A stretch of DNA of 12,202 nucleotides from positions 4,563-16,764 of the forward strand of contig JAHYZB010000103.1 in NCBI GenBank assembly GCA_019424645.1. The letters are read 5' to 3'. The notes beneath the pieces were generated by a model that was not told the origin of the DNA, made no database searches, and was given only the letters and a program-made list of their open reading frames with translations. The position numbers were made by a program, and so were the translations under genes. This document shows, piece by piece, positions 6,568 to 12,202 of the stretch. Numbering within the stretch: position 1 is the first letter of the stretch; the number at the start of each line of letters is the position of its first letter. Source of the DNA: Oxalobacter formigenes (GTDB lineage Bacteria; Pseudomonadota; Gammaproteobacteria; Burkholderiales; Burkholderiaceae_D).

Positions 6568-6596
6568 ATCGTATGTCGCAATCGGGTCGCTGTCAA
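6568..6596 (-). promoter_or_regulatory. Predicted promoter of the HTH gene
   Basis: On the minus strand a perfect TTGACA (6591-6596) is followed after 17 nt by TACGAT (6568-6573), four of six matches to the -10 consensus. It would leave a leader of about 150 nt before the ATG at 6409. Confidence 0.5.
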
Positions 6597-6642
6597 ACCC
6601 GGCTTTACATGCGATGTCACAGGACTGGCTTTGTCCTGCGGA

Positions 6643-6672
6643 TTGTCAAACCGGCGCAAATGTGGCTAGAAT
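6643..6672 (+). promoter_or_regulatory. Predicted promoter of azlCD
   Basis: TTGTCA (6643-6648), an 18-nt spacer and TAGAAT (6667-6672) lie 62 nt before the azlC ATG. Together with the minus-strand promoter at 6568-6596 they form a divergent control region between the HTH gene and azlC (6410-6734, about 325 nt). That region also contains a small CAGGAC/GTCCTG hairpin at about 6620-6638. No known operator is recognisable. Confidence 0.55.
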
Positions 6673-6734
6673 GAAATATTTTTCACCGGTTCCGGCAGTT
6701 ACCGACAGGAAACCGGTTCACTATACGCCAGCTT

Positions 6735-7499
6735 ATGTCTTTTGAAACCATTCCCGGTCAGGCCGCACACCCTGAGGCTTGTGAACCGGAACCCGGCTTA
6801 TCCGGCTGGGGAGAAGTGAAAAGGGGGATTATCGCCTCCATACCGATGATGATCGGCTTTATCCCGTTCGGGCTGGTGCTGGGCGCGCAGGCGCAGCAGA
6901 AGGGGTTTCCTGTGCTTGGGGTTCCCATGCTGACGGGGTTCAGTTTTGCCGGGGGTGCCGAATACGCCGTGATGGAACTGTGGACATGGCCGCCGCACAT
7001 TTTCCTGATCGTGGCCGTAACCTTGCTGGTCAACAGCCGCCATATCCTGATGAGTGCCGTTTTAGCGCCGCTCGTCAGCCATCTTCCCAAACGAAAGGTA
7101 TTGCCCGCCCTGTTTTTCATGTGTGACGAGAGCTGGGCGATTGCCCTCGCAGATGCAGTCCGCAAGCGGGAAGACGGAAAAATCGCCGGTTTTTCCTTTC
7201 CGTTTTATATAGGTGCGGCGCTGGCACTGTATATCACATGGGTGTCGTTCACGACGCTCGGGGCGGTGGTCGGCCCCTTGATCGGTGACGTGAGAGATTT
7301 CGGCTTTGATATGGCGTTTCCGGCCGTGTTCTTCGTGCTGTTGAAGGGCATGTGGAAAAATGTCCGCTCGTCGCTGCCATGGGCAGTCAGCCTCGTGGTG
7401 GCATTGCTGACATACATTTACGTTCCGGGTGCCTGGTACGTCCCGGCCGGGGCACTGGCGGGCGTGATAGCGGCGCTGGTTCTGTCGGAGGCGTCATGA
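6735..7499 (+). CDS. azlC: AzlC family branched-chain amino-acid exporter, large subunit
   Basis: A 254-residue inner-membrane protein of the AzlC/YgaZ/BrnF family. With the small AzlD partner it exports branched-chain amino acids (and in some members methionine or analogues). Typical family segments are visible: IPMMIGFIPFGLVLG at about 36-50, TGFSFAGGAEYAVMELW at 67-83, and the conserved NSRHILMSA at 100-108. Hydrophobic segments follow near 122-140, 153-178, 185-205 and 217-250. About 30 polar residues precede the first membrane segment. The ATG at 6735 has no good ribosome-binding site directly upstream; AGGA is about 20 nt away, and I see no better in-frame start. The stop overlaps the azlD start (ATGA), so the two are translationally coupled. 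No Lrp or LysR regulator is adjacent. Confidence 0.9.
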   Translation: MSFETIPGQAAHPEACEPEPGLSGWGEVKRGIIASIPMMIGFIPFGLVLGAQAQQKGFPVLGVPMLTGFSFAGGAEYAVMELWTWPPHIFLIVAVTLLVNSRHILMSAVLAPLVSHLPKRKVLPALFFMCDESWAIALADAVRKREDGKIAGFSFPFYIGAALALYITWVSFTTLGAVVGPLIGDVRDFGFDMAFPAVFFVLLKGMWKNVRSSLPWAVSLVVALLTYIYVPGAWYVPAGALAGVIAALVLSEAS

Positions 7500-7792
7500 T
7501 CGATACGGCTTTCGTGGTCACTATTGCGCTGATGTGCGGCGTGACTTACCTGACACGGATTATCGGGTATCTGGCTCTGAGAAACCGGACACTGTCGCCG
7601 CGGCTGCGGGTTATTCTCGAAGCTGTTCCGGGTTGTGTGCTGATCTCCGTCATTGCCCCTTATTTCGCATCGACCGATCCGGTCGATCTGGCGGCGCTGG
7701 GCATTACGCTGGTCGCTTCCATCAAATTGCGCTTCCTTCCCGCGATCGTGATCAGCATCGCGTCAGCCGCCCTGTTGCGGCAGTTTTTCTGA
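7496..7792 (+). CDS. azlD: AzlD family branched-chain amino-acid exporter, small subunit
   Basis: A 98-residue membrane protein of the AzlD/YgaH/BrnE family, the obligate partner of AzlC. The motif CGVTYLTRIIGYLALRNR near residues 14-31 is the family hallmark. It is followed by the block LRVILEAVPGCVLISVIAPYF and two further hydrophobic segments, for about three to four membrane spans. The start at 7496 overlaps the azlC stop by 4 nt (ATGA). The open frame extends further upstream but runs inside azlC and does not look like this family. The operon ends here; the next sequence is the tail of the toxin-fragment pseudogene on the opposite strand, 28 nt away, with no clear terminator between. Confidence 0.9.
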   Translation: MIDTAFVVTIALMCGVTYLTRIIGYLALRNRTLSPRLRVILEAVPGCVLISVIAPYFASTDPVDLAALGITLVASIKLRFLPAIVISIASAALLRQFF

Positions 7793-7820
7793 ATGTAAGG
7801 AAAAGGGTTTTCAGCAGGGC

Positions 7821-8162
7821 TCAGGCTGGTTTGCCCGGTTCATTGACGTCTGGCAATTTCCCTTCAACCGCCTTGTCACTGACGTGACCCGCTGCATTCT
7901 GGGTTGCCCCCAAAAGTGCCTGTTTTGCGACAGCGGCACCCATATCGGTGGCGGTTCTGACAGTGCCATTGGTGATCTGGTTGGTGAGACGCTTGCCGAC
8001 TTCGCCAGCGATGCCGCCACTGGAGGCAAGGCTTCCTGCGGCCGTGATGGCGCCTGCGCCAAAAGCTTTCAAGGCACGATTGCCTGCGGATTCTCCCTCG
8101 CTTTTGTTCAGACTGTCACCAACCCCTTGCAGGGTCTGGATGGCGTGGGGGATGTAGGGCAC
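7821..8162 (-). pseudogene. Truncated internal fragment of the polymorphic-toxin gene
   Basis: This frame encodes a copy of residues about 442-548 of the large toxin protein at 9828-11948, the Ala/Gly-rich pre-toxin segment (HAIQTLQGVGDSLNKSEGES to KLPDVNE). It then runs out in five unrelated residues and a TGA. It has no N-terminal domain, no toxin domain and no ribosome-binding site; the first possible start is GTG at 8162. At DNA level 7838-8117 is identical to 10304-10583, and a few differences appear only near the edge (8118-8160). It lies 59 nt after the second immunity gene in the same direction. It is best read as a leftover of a tandem duplication or as a donor segment for recombination, not as a working gene. 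Confidence 0.8.
7838..8117 (-). repeat. 280-bp exact direct repeat, left copy
   Basis: By base-to-base reading every position from 7838 to 8117 equals the position 2466 nt to the right (10304-10583). The two copies are in the same orientation. Homology with scattered mismatches continues to about 8158/10624. Confidence 0.9.
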
Positions 8163-8183
8163 GACAATTGATGGTTTAGCGTT

Positions 8184-8207
8184 TTTTGATAGCGCTGTAT
8201 ATCAAAA
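8184..8207 (-). other. 8-bp inverted repeat after the second immunity gene
   Basis: TTTTGATA (8184-8191) and TATCAAAA (8200-8207) form an AT-rich hairpin with an 8-nt loop, 15 nt after the second immunity stop. It may serve as a weak terminator of the toxin/immunity transcript, but the stem has little G-C. Confidence 0.3.
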
Positions 8208-8221
8208 TTGAAGAAAGAACA

Positions 8222-8749
8222 TTAAGGATTTTGTTTCAATCGAGCGATGACGTTGGCAACGGAAGGTCTTTCGTCATTTGGATTATATTTTTTGTATAAT
8301 TCACTATTTTGAATAACTGAATTTACATATTCAGCACTACAATCTTCTTCATAATCATCTGGATTAATCAGATCAGGATGGTCTTCTCCATATAACTCTT
8401 TCCAGACAAGTGTATAAAATAATTTTCCTGAATCAGAATCAATAGGAACATAGTGTGATGGAAAGATTCTATTTAATGTTTCACTCTCCGCTATCAGGTA
8501 ATAGGCAAGACTATTTTTAATCCTTTCCTGATTTTTGTTAGAATAGTAGCGATAATTGGGAACAATAAATTCTCTTATGATTTCTTGTAAGACTTTTGGG
8601 TCAGTATCATCTAAATCAGCTATTTGATTCGTTTCTTCTTCAGATAAAAAAAGCAACTCATTCAGTATTTCTCCTAAAAGAAGCCAACATACCTTCTTTT
8701 TGTCAGGATCTTCGTTCGCAAAATGGAACCATTTTTTCAAAAAATTCAT
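8222..8749 (-). CDS. Second immunity protein of the toxin locus
   Basis: A 175-residue acidic cytoplasmic protein, clearly a paralogue of the first immunity protein at 9260-9802. Shared blocks in order are KVCW, LDD-x-DPKVL, a YRY motif, FPSHYVP, GKLFY-x-LVW-x-ELYG, INPDDYEEDC, KKYNP and a final PSV...RLK-x-NP. By eye about half of the residues match. I do not recognise a named domain. The role follows from position: it overlaps the stop of the orphan toxin tip by 4 nt (ATGA), the usual coupling of a toxin with its antidote. It is strongly acidic against a basic toxin domain. An AGGGA site stands about 5 nt before the ATG at 8749. The gene is much richer in A+T than the azl genes or the N-terminal half of the large toxin gene. 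It should neutralise the orphan tip and not necessarily the tip of the large protein. Confidence 0.75.
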   Translation of the reverse strand: MNFLKKWFHFANEDPDKKKVCWLLLGEILNELLFLSEEETNQIADLDDTDPKVLQEIIREFIVPNYRYYSNKNQERIKNSLAYYLIAESETLNRIFPSHYVPIDSDSGKLFYTLVWKELYGEDHPDLINPDDYEEDCSAEYVNSVIQNSELYKKYNPNDERPSVANVIARLKQNP

Positions 8750-9009
8750 TTTTCCCTATTTTTGGGTAAGAGTGGATATGACGTTATTAAATCACCTTTT
8801 TCATTAAATCTGAAAACGGCCTCATTACTTTTGATTAAAGTATCGGTTCCTCTTAAATAACCCTCACCAACAGGTTTATCAAATTCAATTATAATTTGTC
8901 CAGCTTTTTTGTGTGGATTTAAACGTCGTTCTTCTTCCCATCTTCTTTTGGCAACAGCAATCCCATCCGCCGTATCCACATTCTTCAGCCAGCGGGATGC
9001 GTCACTCAA
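8746..9009 (-). CDS. Orphan toxin tip, C-terminal half of an RNase A-like domain, no ATG
   Basis: The frame encodes a second version of the toxin end of the large protein. Shared blocks are WLKNVDTADGIAVAKRRWEE, FDKPVGEGYLRGTD, AVFRFNEKGDLITSYP. It ends six residues after the last block. The homologous frame is open from 9138, but between 9138 and 9009 there is no ATG, GTG or TTG in frame. The first usable start is the TTG at 9009, with AGGA about 7 nt upstream. A product from 9009 would lack the His (KHGARTT) and Arg (EKR) encoded at about 9050-9110, which I take for half of the active site, while keeping the Thr-Ser-Tyr end. Alone it is therefore probably harmless. Joined to the large gene through the shared linker it would make a complete toxin. 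It is followed at once by its immunity gene. Confidence 0.65.
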   Translation of the reverse strand: MSDASRWLKNVDTADGIAVAKRRWEEERRLNPHKKAGQIIIEFDKPVGEGYLRGTDTLIKSNEAVFRFNEKGDLITSYPLLPKNREK

Positions 9010-9021
9010 TCGGCTGTCCTG

Positions 9022-9138
9022 ACTGCCATCCGGAGCCTGTCCGGTGTTCGCCCTTTTCTCTTGCTCTTCCCGAGTTGTCCTCGCCCCGTGCTTGGGAATG
9101 GTATGCGCATTCTCGTTCTCATTCCCGGCCGCTTCAAT
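9022..9138 (-). repeat. Linker repeat, left copy, at the front of the orphan toxin tip
   Basis: Bases 9022 to 9138 correspond to about 10089-10205 in the large toxin gene, 1067 nt to the right in the same orientation. About 70 bp (9022-9093) are identical and the rest carries scattered changes. The encoded linker (IEAAGN, then KHGARTTREEQEKRANTGQAPDGS) is in frame in both copies. Homology stops sharply at 9138, where the orphan copy meets unrelated sequence. Confidence 0.85.
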
Positions 9139-9221
9139 TATTTGGCATGATTTCTGTTTTTACGGGACAATAGTTGAACGATGAACAGCATGGCCATCTT
9201 GATGGCGTTTTCCGTGATGTG
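9138..9221 (-). other. 28-codon open remnant between first immunity gene and orphan tip
   Basis: Between stops, the minus strand encodes ITENAIKMAMLFIVQLL followed by SRKNRNHAK and TAA at 9138-9140. It looks like the C-terminal scrap of a larger protein. A transposase tail is conceivable, but I cannot name the family. No terminal repeat is visible. The rest of the gap up to 9259 shows nothing. Confidence 0.25.
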
Positions 9222-9259
9222 TTACTGAATGAATAAATGAAACAAATTGGTGAAGGACT

Positions 9260-9802
9260 TTATGGATTTTTTTTCAAACGTTCGGATATATTGCTTACTG
9301 AAGGAATTTGTCCTGTTGGATTATATTTTTTTTCCAGTGAACTGCTATAAAGAAGAGAATTTACAAACTGAAGGCTACAATCCTCCTCATAGTCATCAGG
9401 ATTGATTGGATCAGGACCATCAGTTCCATAGAGCTCCTGCCAGACAAGAGAATAGAAAAGTTTTCCGTAATCTCCGTCAAGTAATGGGACATAATGAGAA
9501 GGGAATACCCATTCCAGTTTTTTGCTATCAGTTGCCAAATAATACGTCAGAGTATTTTTGATTTTTTCCTGATTTTCCACGGGGAAATAACGATAGTGAG
9601 GAACGACATATTCCTGGATGATTGCGCGTAATACTTTTGGATCATGATCATCCAGTTTACTTAATTCATCTTCTTCTTCATTGGTCAGAAGAAGAAATGA
9701 ACCCAGCATTTCAGATAAAAAGTGCCAACACACCTTTATTTTTGGTGGCTGCATTTCTTTTTTTCTAAAAAAAGATATGAAGTTTTCAAATAGACTGCTC
9801 AT
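9260..9802 (-). CDS. First immunity protein, cognate to the large toxin
   Basis: A 180-residue acidic cytoplasmic protein directly downstream of the large toxin gene (25 nt gap) and in the same direction. It is a paralogue of the protein at 8222-8749, with the shared blocks KVCW, LDDHDPKVL, YRY, FPSHYVP, GKLFYSLVWQELYG, INPDDYEEDC, KKYNP and PSVSN...RLKKNP. The two differ most in the first 20 residues and near 65-110, where specificity for the respective toxin could lie. I do not recognise a Pfam family with certainty. No membrane segment or signal peptide is visible, so it should act in the cytosol against a toxin that acts there, as expected for an antidote to a nuclease. The start at 9802 lacks a strong ribosome-binding site; translation may depend on the preceding toxin gene. 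The gene is AT-rich like the toxin tip. Confidence 0.75.
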   Translation of the reverse strand: MSSLFENFISFFRKKEMQPPKIKVCWHFLSEMLGSFLLLTNEEEDELSKLDDHDPKVLRAIIQEYVVPHYRYFPVENQEKIKNTLTYYLATDSKKLEWVFPSHYVPLLDGDYGKLFYSLVWQELYGTDGPDPINPDDYEEDCSLQFVNSLLYSSSLEKKYNPTGQIPSVSNISERLKKNP

Positions 9803-9827
9803 GAAATTATTCTACATCTAAATGGTT

Positions 9828-11948
9828 TCAATCCATTATTCTAGGATAACTGGTTATCAGATCACCATTTTTATTAAAACGAAATACGGCTTTGTTGGTC
9901 TTGATTAAATTATCAGTGCCTTTCAAGTAACCTTCACCTATGGGTTTATCAAATATAACAGTAATATCTATTTCTTTATCGGGATTTGAGAGTTTATTTT
10001 CCTCCCACCGTCGTTTCGCTACCGCAATTCCATCAGCTGTGTCCACGTTTCTGAGCCATTTTGATGCGTTTCTTAGCTTCTTGTCTCTACTGCCATCCGG
10101 AGCCTGTCCGGTGTTCGCCCTTTTCTCTTGCTCTTCCCGAGTTGTCCTCGCCCCGTGCTTTTTCATCGTATGCGCATTCTTGTTCCCATTCCCGGCCGCT
10201 TCAATCTGCCTTGCCGCCTTGCCCTCGGTAGGCACGACAGCATGATGCAGGGTTGCACCGGCAATCGACCCATCGACAGCCCCCTTCACAGCGAGTTTGC
10301 CGAGTTCATTGACGTCTGGCAATTTCCCTTCAACCGCCTTGTCACTGACGTGACCCGCTGCATTCTGGGTTGCCCCCAAAAGTGCCTGTTTTGCGACAGC
10401 GGCACCCATATCGGTGGCGGTTCTGACAGTGCCATTGGTGATCTGGTTGGTGAGACGCTTGCCGACTTCGCCAGCGATGCCGCCACTGGAGGCAAGGCTT
10501 CCTGCGGCCGTGATGGCGCCTGCGCCAAAAGCTTTCAAGGCACGATTGCCTGCGGATTCTCCCTCGCTTTTGTTCAGACTGTCGCCGACTCCTTGCAGGG
10601 TCTGGATGGCGTGGGGGACGTAGGGGAGTGCTTTGGCACCCCATTGGGCTATTTTGGGGGCAGCTTTCATACCCAGCTGGATGCCTTTCTGGGCGAGTTT
10701 GGCTCCGCCCGCTGGCAGGGCGACGCCAGCCATTTCGGTTCCGGCGTTGAAAAGGGTGCCGTAGGGGTTTTCAATGAAGGCCTGGGCAAGGTCGGCTCCG
10801 CTGGCATTCGGGTCTTTCATGGTTTTGGAAATGGCCTTGCGCTGGCGGTTCAATGTTTCCGATCCACTGTTTTCGATGAATTTTTCGGAATTTTTCCGGA
10901 TGTGCTTGCCGAAGTCTTTCATGTCTTCGCTCCCGGTCAGGGCACTGCCGAGATCGACAAGGTCTTTGACAACTTTGCCACCGGCGACGACGGCGCCGAC
11001 GCCTAGGTCGGGGATGGCCGTTTTGATGCCCTCGTACAGGTCGGTTCCGGTCTGTGCCGCCTGCTCGGTCTCGCTCTGGATAAGTGGGAGCTCGCCCGTA
11101 CCGGCAATGGCTGCCGTTTTCTGACCGGCTGGGCCGGATGGGGTGTAAATTCCGGTATCTGGATTTCGGTTGGCTGGAAGATCGACATGCTGGCCTCCGT
11201 CGGTTGTTATGCCTGTGTTGATGGATTTTTCGTTTGTCTCTGCCTGTGCGCTGTTCAAGAAACGGCCGATGGCTTCTTCGGTTTGTTTCAGTTGTTCGGG
11301 GTCGATCAGGTTTTTGATGGCTGCAAATGGACGCAGTTTGTCGATGGCCGGTGTATAGGCCTGTGCGTCGATTTCGGTTTCGCCCTGAAGGACGGCCGGA
11401 GCCGGCTTGCGTTCAGGTAGGGCATACGCCCTGCGTGCATAGGGTTCGCCTGCGATGGTACCTTCCAGTCCGCTACGATAGCGCTCTGTGTCGACTCCGG
11501 TGCTGGCCTGTGCCTGATGGCGTGGGCTGGTATTGATTTTCCGGTACCACTGGTCGATGACGGGATTGTTTTTGTAAAAGGGGATGTCCTTGTACGGGTT
11601 GGAGGCAATCAGGGGCAGGTTTTTCAGGGCGGCATCGTGGATGATGCTCATGACTTCGGTTTTGTATACGGGTTGGCTGTTTTCTGTACGGGATGGCGTC
11701 AGGTTTGCCGCAAATGGGGTGGCCGGGCGCGCAGATCGTCGGCGACCCGAGTCAATGGCGTCTGAAATGGCGCGGTTTCGGGTGTAGGGATCGGCGTAAG
11801 GATTGCCTGCTGTGGCCGCTATGGCTGCCGGTGCCGGAAAAGCCGGATCGCTTTTTTTATCGTTTCCCGTCAGGTTTTTCCATCCGGTTTTAAGGATATC
11901 CCACGGGTTGGTATTGTCCCCGTAGCCCATATCGATTGTGCCTTCCAT
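9828..11948 (-). CDS. Large polymorphic toxin with C-terminal RNase A-like domain
   Basis: A 706-residue protein. Residues 1-300 are polar and Pro/Ala-rich with no domain I recognise. Residues 305-345 and 395-570 are Gly/Ala-rich and amphipathic or hydrophobic (VGAVVAGGKVVKDLVDLG; AFGAGAITAAGSLASSGG), like the pre-toxin part of many effectors. Residues 580-620 are the linker shared with the orphan tip, and 590-706 are the toxin. The toxin fits my memory of the bacterial RNase A-like CdiA-CT family (RNAse_A_bac): His598 in KKHGARTTREEQEKR, Arg610, a helix with TADGIAVAKRRW, GEGYLKGT, and the closing LITSYP with Thr699 and Tyr701 as the T-x-Y pair. There is no signal peptide and no PAAR, RHS or VENN motif, so the delivery route is unknown. 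The start at 11948 has a strong GGAGGTG site 5 nt upstream. The last part (about 9828-10060) is much richer in A+T than the rest, a sign of domain exchange. Confidence 0.7.
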   Translation of the reverse strand: MEGTIDMGYGDNTNPWDILKTGWKNLTGNDKKSDPAFPAPAAIAATAGNPYADPYTRNRAISDAIDSGRRRSARPATPFAANLTPSRTENSQPVYKTEVMSIIHDAALKNLPLIASNPYKDIPFYKNNPVIDQWYRKINTSPRHQAQASTGVDTERYRSGLEGTIAGEPYARRAYALPERKPAPAVLQGETEIDAQAYTPAIDKLRPFAAIKNLIDPEQLKQTEEAIGRFLNSAQAETNEKSINTGITTDGGQHVDLPANRNPDTGIYTPSGPAGQKTAAIAGTGELPLIQSETEQAAQTGTDLYEGIKTAIPDLGVGAVVAGGKVVKDLVDLGSALTGSEDMKDFGKHIRKNSEKFIENSGSETLNRQRKAISKTMKDPNASGADLAQAFIENPYGTLFNAGTEMAGVALPAGGAKLAQKGIQLGMKAAPKIAQWGAKALPYVPHAIQTLQGVGDSLNKSEGESAGNRALKAFGAGAITAAGSLASSGGIAGEVGKRLTNQITNGTVRTATDMGAAVAKQALLGATQNAAGHVSDKAVEGKLPDVNELGKLAVKGAVDGSIAGATLHHAVVPTEGKAARQIEAAGNGNKNAHTMKKHGARTTREEQEKRANTGQAPDGSRDKKLRNASKWLRNVDTADGIAVAKRRWEENKLSNPDKEIDITVIFDKPIGEGYLKGTDNLIKTNKAVFRFNKNGDLITSYPRIMD
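10089..10205 (-). repeat. Linker repeat, right copy, inside the large toxin gene
   Basis: This encodes residues about 582-620 of the large toxin and matches 9022-9138. It marks the junction between the constant part and the exchangeable toxin tip, and is the likely crossover site. Confidence 0.85.
10304..10583 (-). repeat. 280-bp exact direct repeat, right copy
   Basis: This lies inside the large toxin gene (residues about 456-549) and is identical to 7838-8117. Confidence 0.9.
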
Positions 11949-12091
11949 ACTTCACCTCCACTTTCTTTTTCCGGCTTCAGGGCAAAAGGGCGCGATCTGG
12001 CGTTTATGCCCGGCCGTGTTGTTTTTATTTTTCGGGAAGCCTGATCCGGTCTGCTCCGTTGTTTTTTTAAATGGCCCCTTCTTTAGCCATG

Positions 12092-12141
12092 ATTGTAAAC
12101 CATATAAGGACTATTTGTCAATATAATGGGCTTTATATGGT
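12092..12141 (-). promoter_or_regulatory. Strong promoter of the toxin locus with inverted-repeat operator
   Basis: On the minus strand a perfect TTGACA (12116-12121) is followed after 18 nt by TACAAT (12092-12097). A perfect 9-bp inverted repeat, ACCATATAA (12099-12107) and TTATATGGT (12133-12141), puts one arm in the spacer directly next to the -10 box and the other just upstream of the -35 box. This is a typical layout for a repressor that blocks or loops the promoter. The transcript would have a leader of about 135 nt and read toxin, immunity, orphan tip and second immunity gene. The rest of 11949-12202 shows no gene. Confidence 0.65.
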
Positions 12142-12202
12142 CTGTTTGTGGGGTTGAAAGAGAGAGGGTTTTTACCGGGTTGTTGTTGTTCTGCTTGTGT
12201 TT

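Noticed and set aside
7352..7495. Longer azlD start
   Set aside because: This part overlaps azlC in another frame and is not AzlD-like; the ATG at 7496 with ATGA overlap is the family's normal start.
7838..10583. CRISPR array or insertion-sequence interpretation of the repeats
   Set aside because: There are only two copies, both long and coding-derived, with no regular spacing, no terminal inverted repeats and no transposase gene.
10128..11006. 292-residue open frame on the plus strand
   Set aside because: It is antisense to the large toxin gene; part of it recurs at 7884-8171 only because the DNA repeat is duplicated.
1..12202. tRNA or rRNA genes
   Set aside because: I saw no cloverleaf-like arrangement with TTCGA/TTCAA arms and CCA-type ends, and no rRNA-like sequence.

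Overview
The window looks like a chromosomal accessory region of a Gram-negative, probably gut-associated bacterium. Base composition is moderate, near 50% GC. The gene mix (AzlCD exporter, Rrf2 regulator, ccd toxin-antitoxin, dGTPase-like enzyme) would fit a betaproteobacterium such as Oxalobacteraceae, but this is an impression from gene content and not a computed placement. A methyltransferase and a small HTH protein at 5304-6409 resemble families I associate with gut Firmicutes, which hints at gene exchange.

Layout. 1-445: 3' end of an FkbM-type methyltransferase (+). 548-973: Rrf2-type regulator (-) with a near-consensus promoter at 1091-1120. 974-1482: long non-coding stretch with that promoter and an unexplained perfect stem-loop. 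1483-2034: a ccdAB toxin-antitoxin locus (-) whose antitoxin is intact and whose toxin is broken by two frameshifts, with a large inverted-repeat operator upstream. 2151-3341: iron-dependent (YqhD/BDH-like) alcohol dehydrogenase (-). 3558-4898: HD-domain dNTP triphosphohydrolase (-). 5304-6011: SAM methyltransferase (-) with a clear terminator. 6137-6409: CD3324-like HTH protein (-), also with a terminator. 6735-7792: azlC-azlD branched-chain amino-acid exporter (+).

The most unusual part is 7821-12141, all on the minus strand: a polymorphic-toxin locus. A strong promoter (12092-12121), straddled by an inverted repeat, drives a 706-residue protein. Its long, GC-richer N-terminal part ends in an AT-rich C-terminal toxin domain that I read as an RNase A-like CdiA-CT-type nuclease. 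Next come a cognate acidic immunity gene, an orphan second toxin tip that carries a copy of the junction linker but has no usable start upstream of its catalytic His/Arg, a second and divergent immunity gene, and a fragment that is a 280-bp perfect copy of the middle of the large gene. The repeats are placed so that recombination could swap the orphan tip onto the large protein, with the matching immunity gene beside it. The delivery route of the large protein is not evident from the sequence.

How the parts work together: the left half is a set of short, separately regulated metabolic and regulatory transcription units. The right half is a self-contained toxin/immunity diversification locus ending next to the azl operon. 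The decayed ccd locus and the duplicated toxin fragments both point to a region of high turnover.
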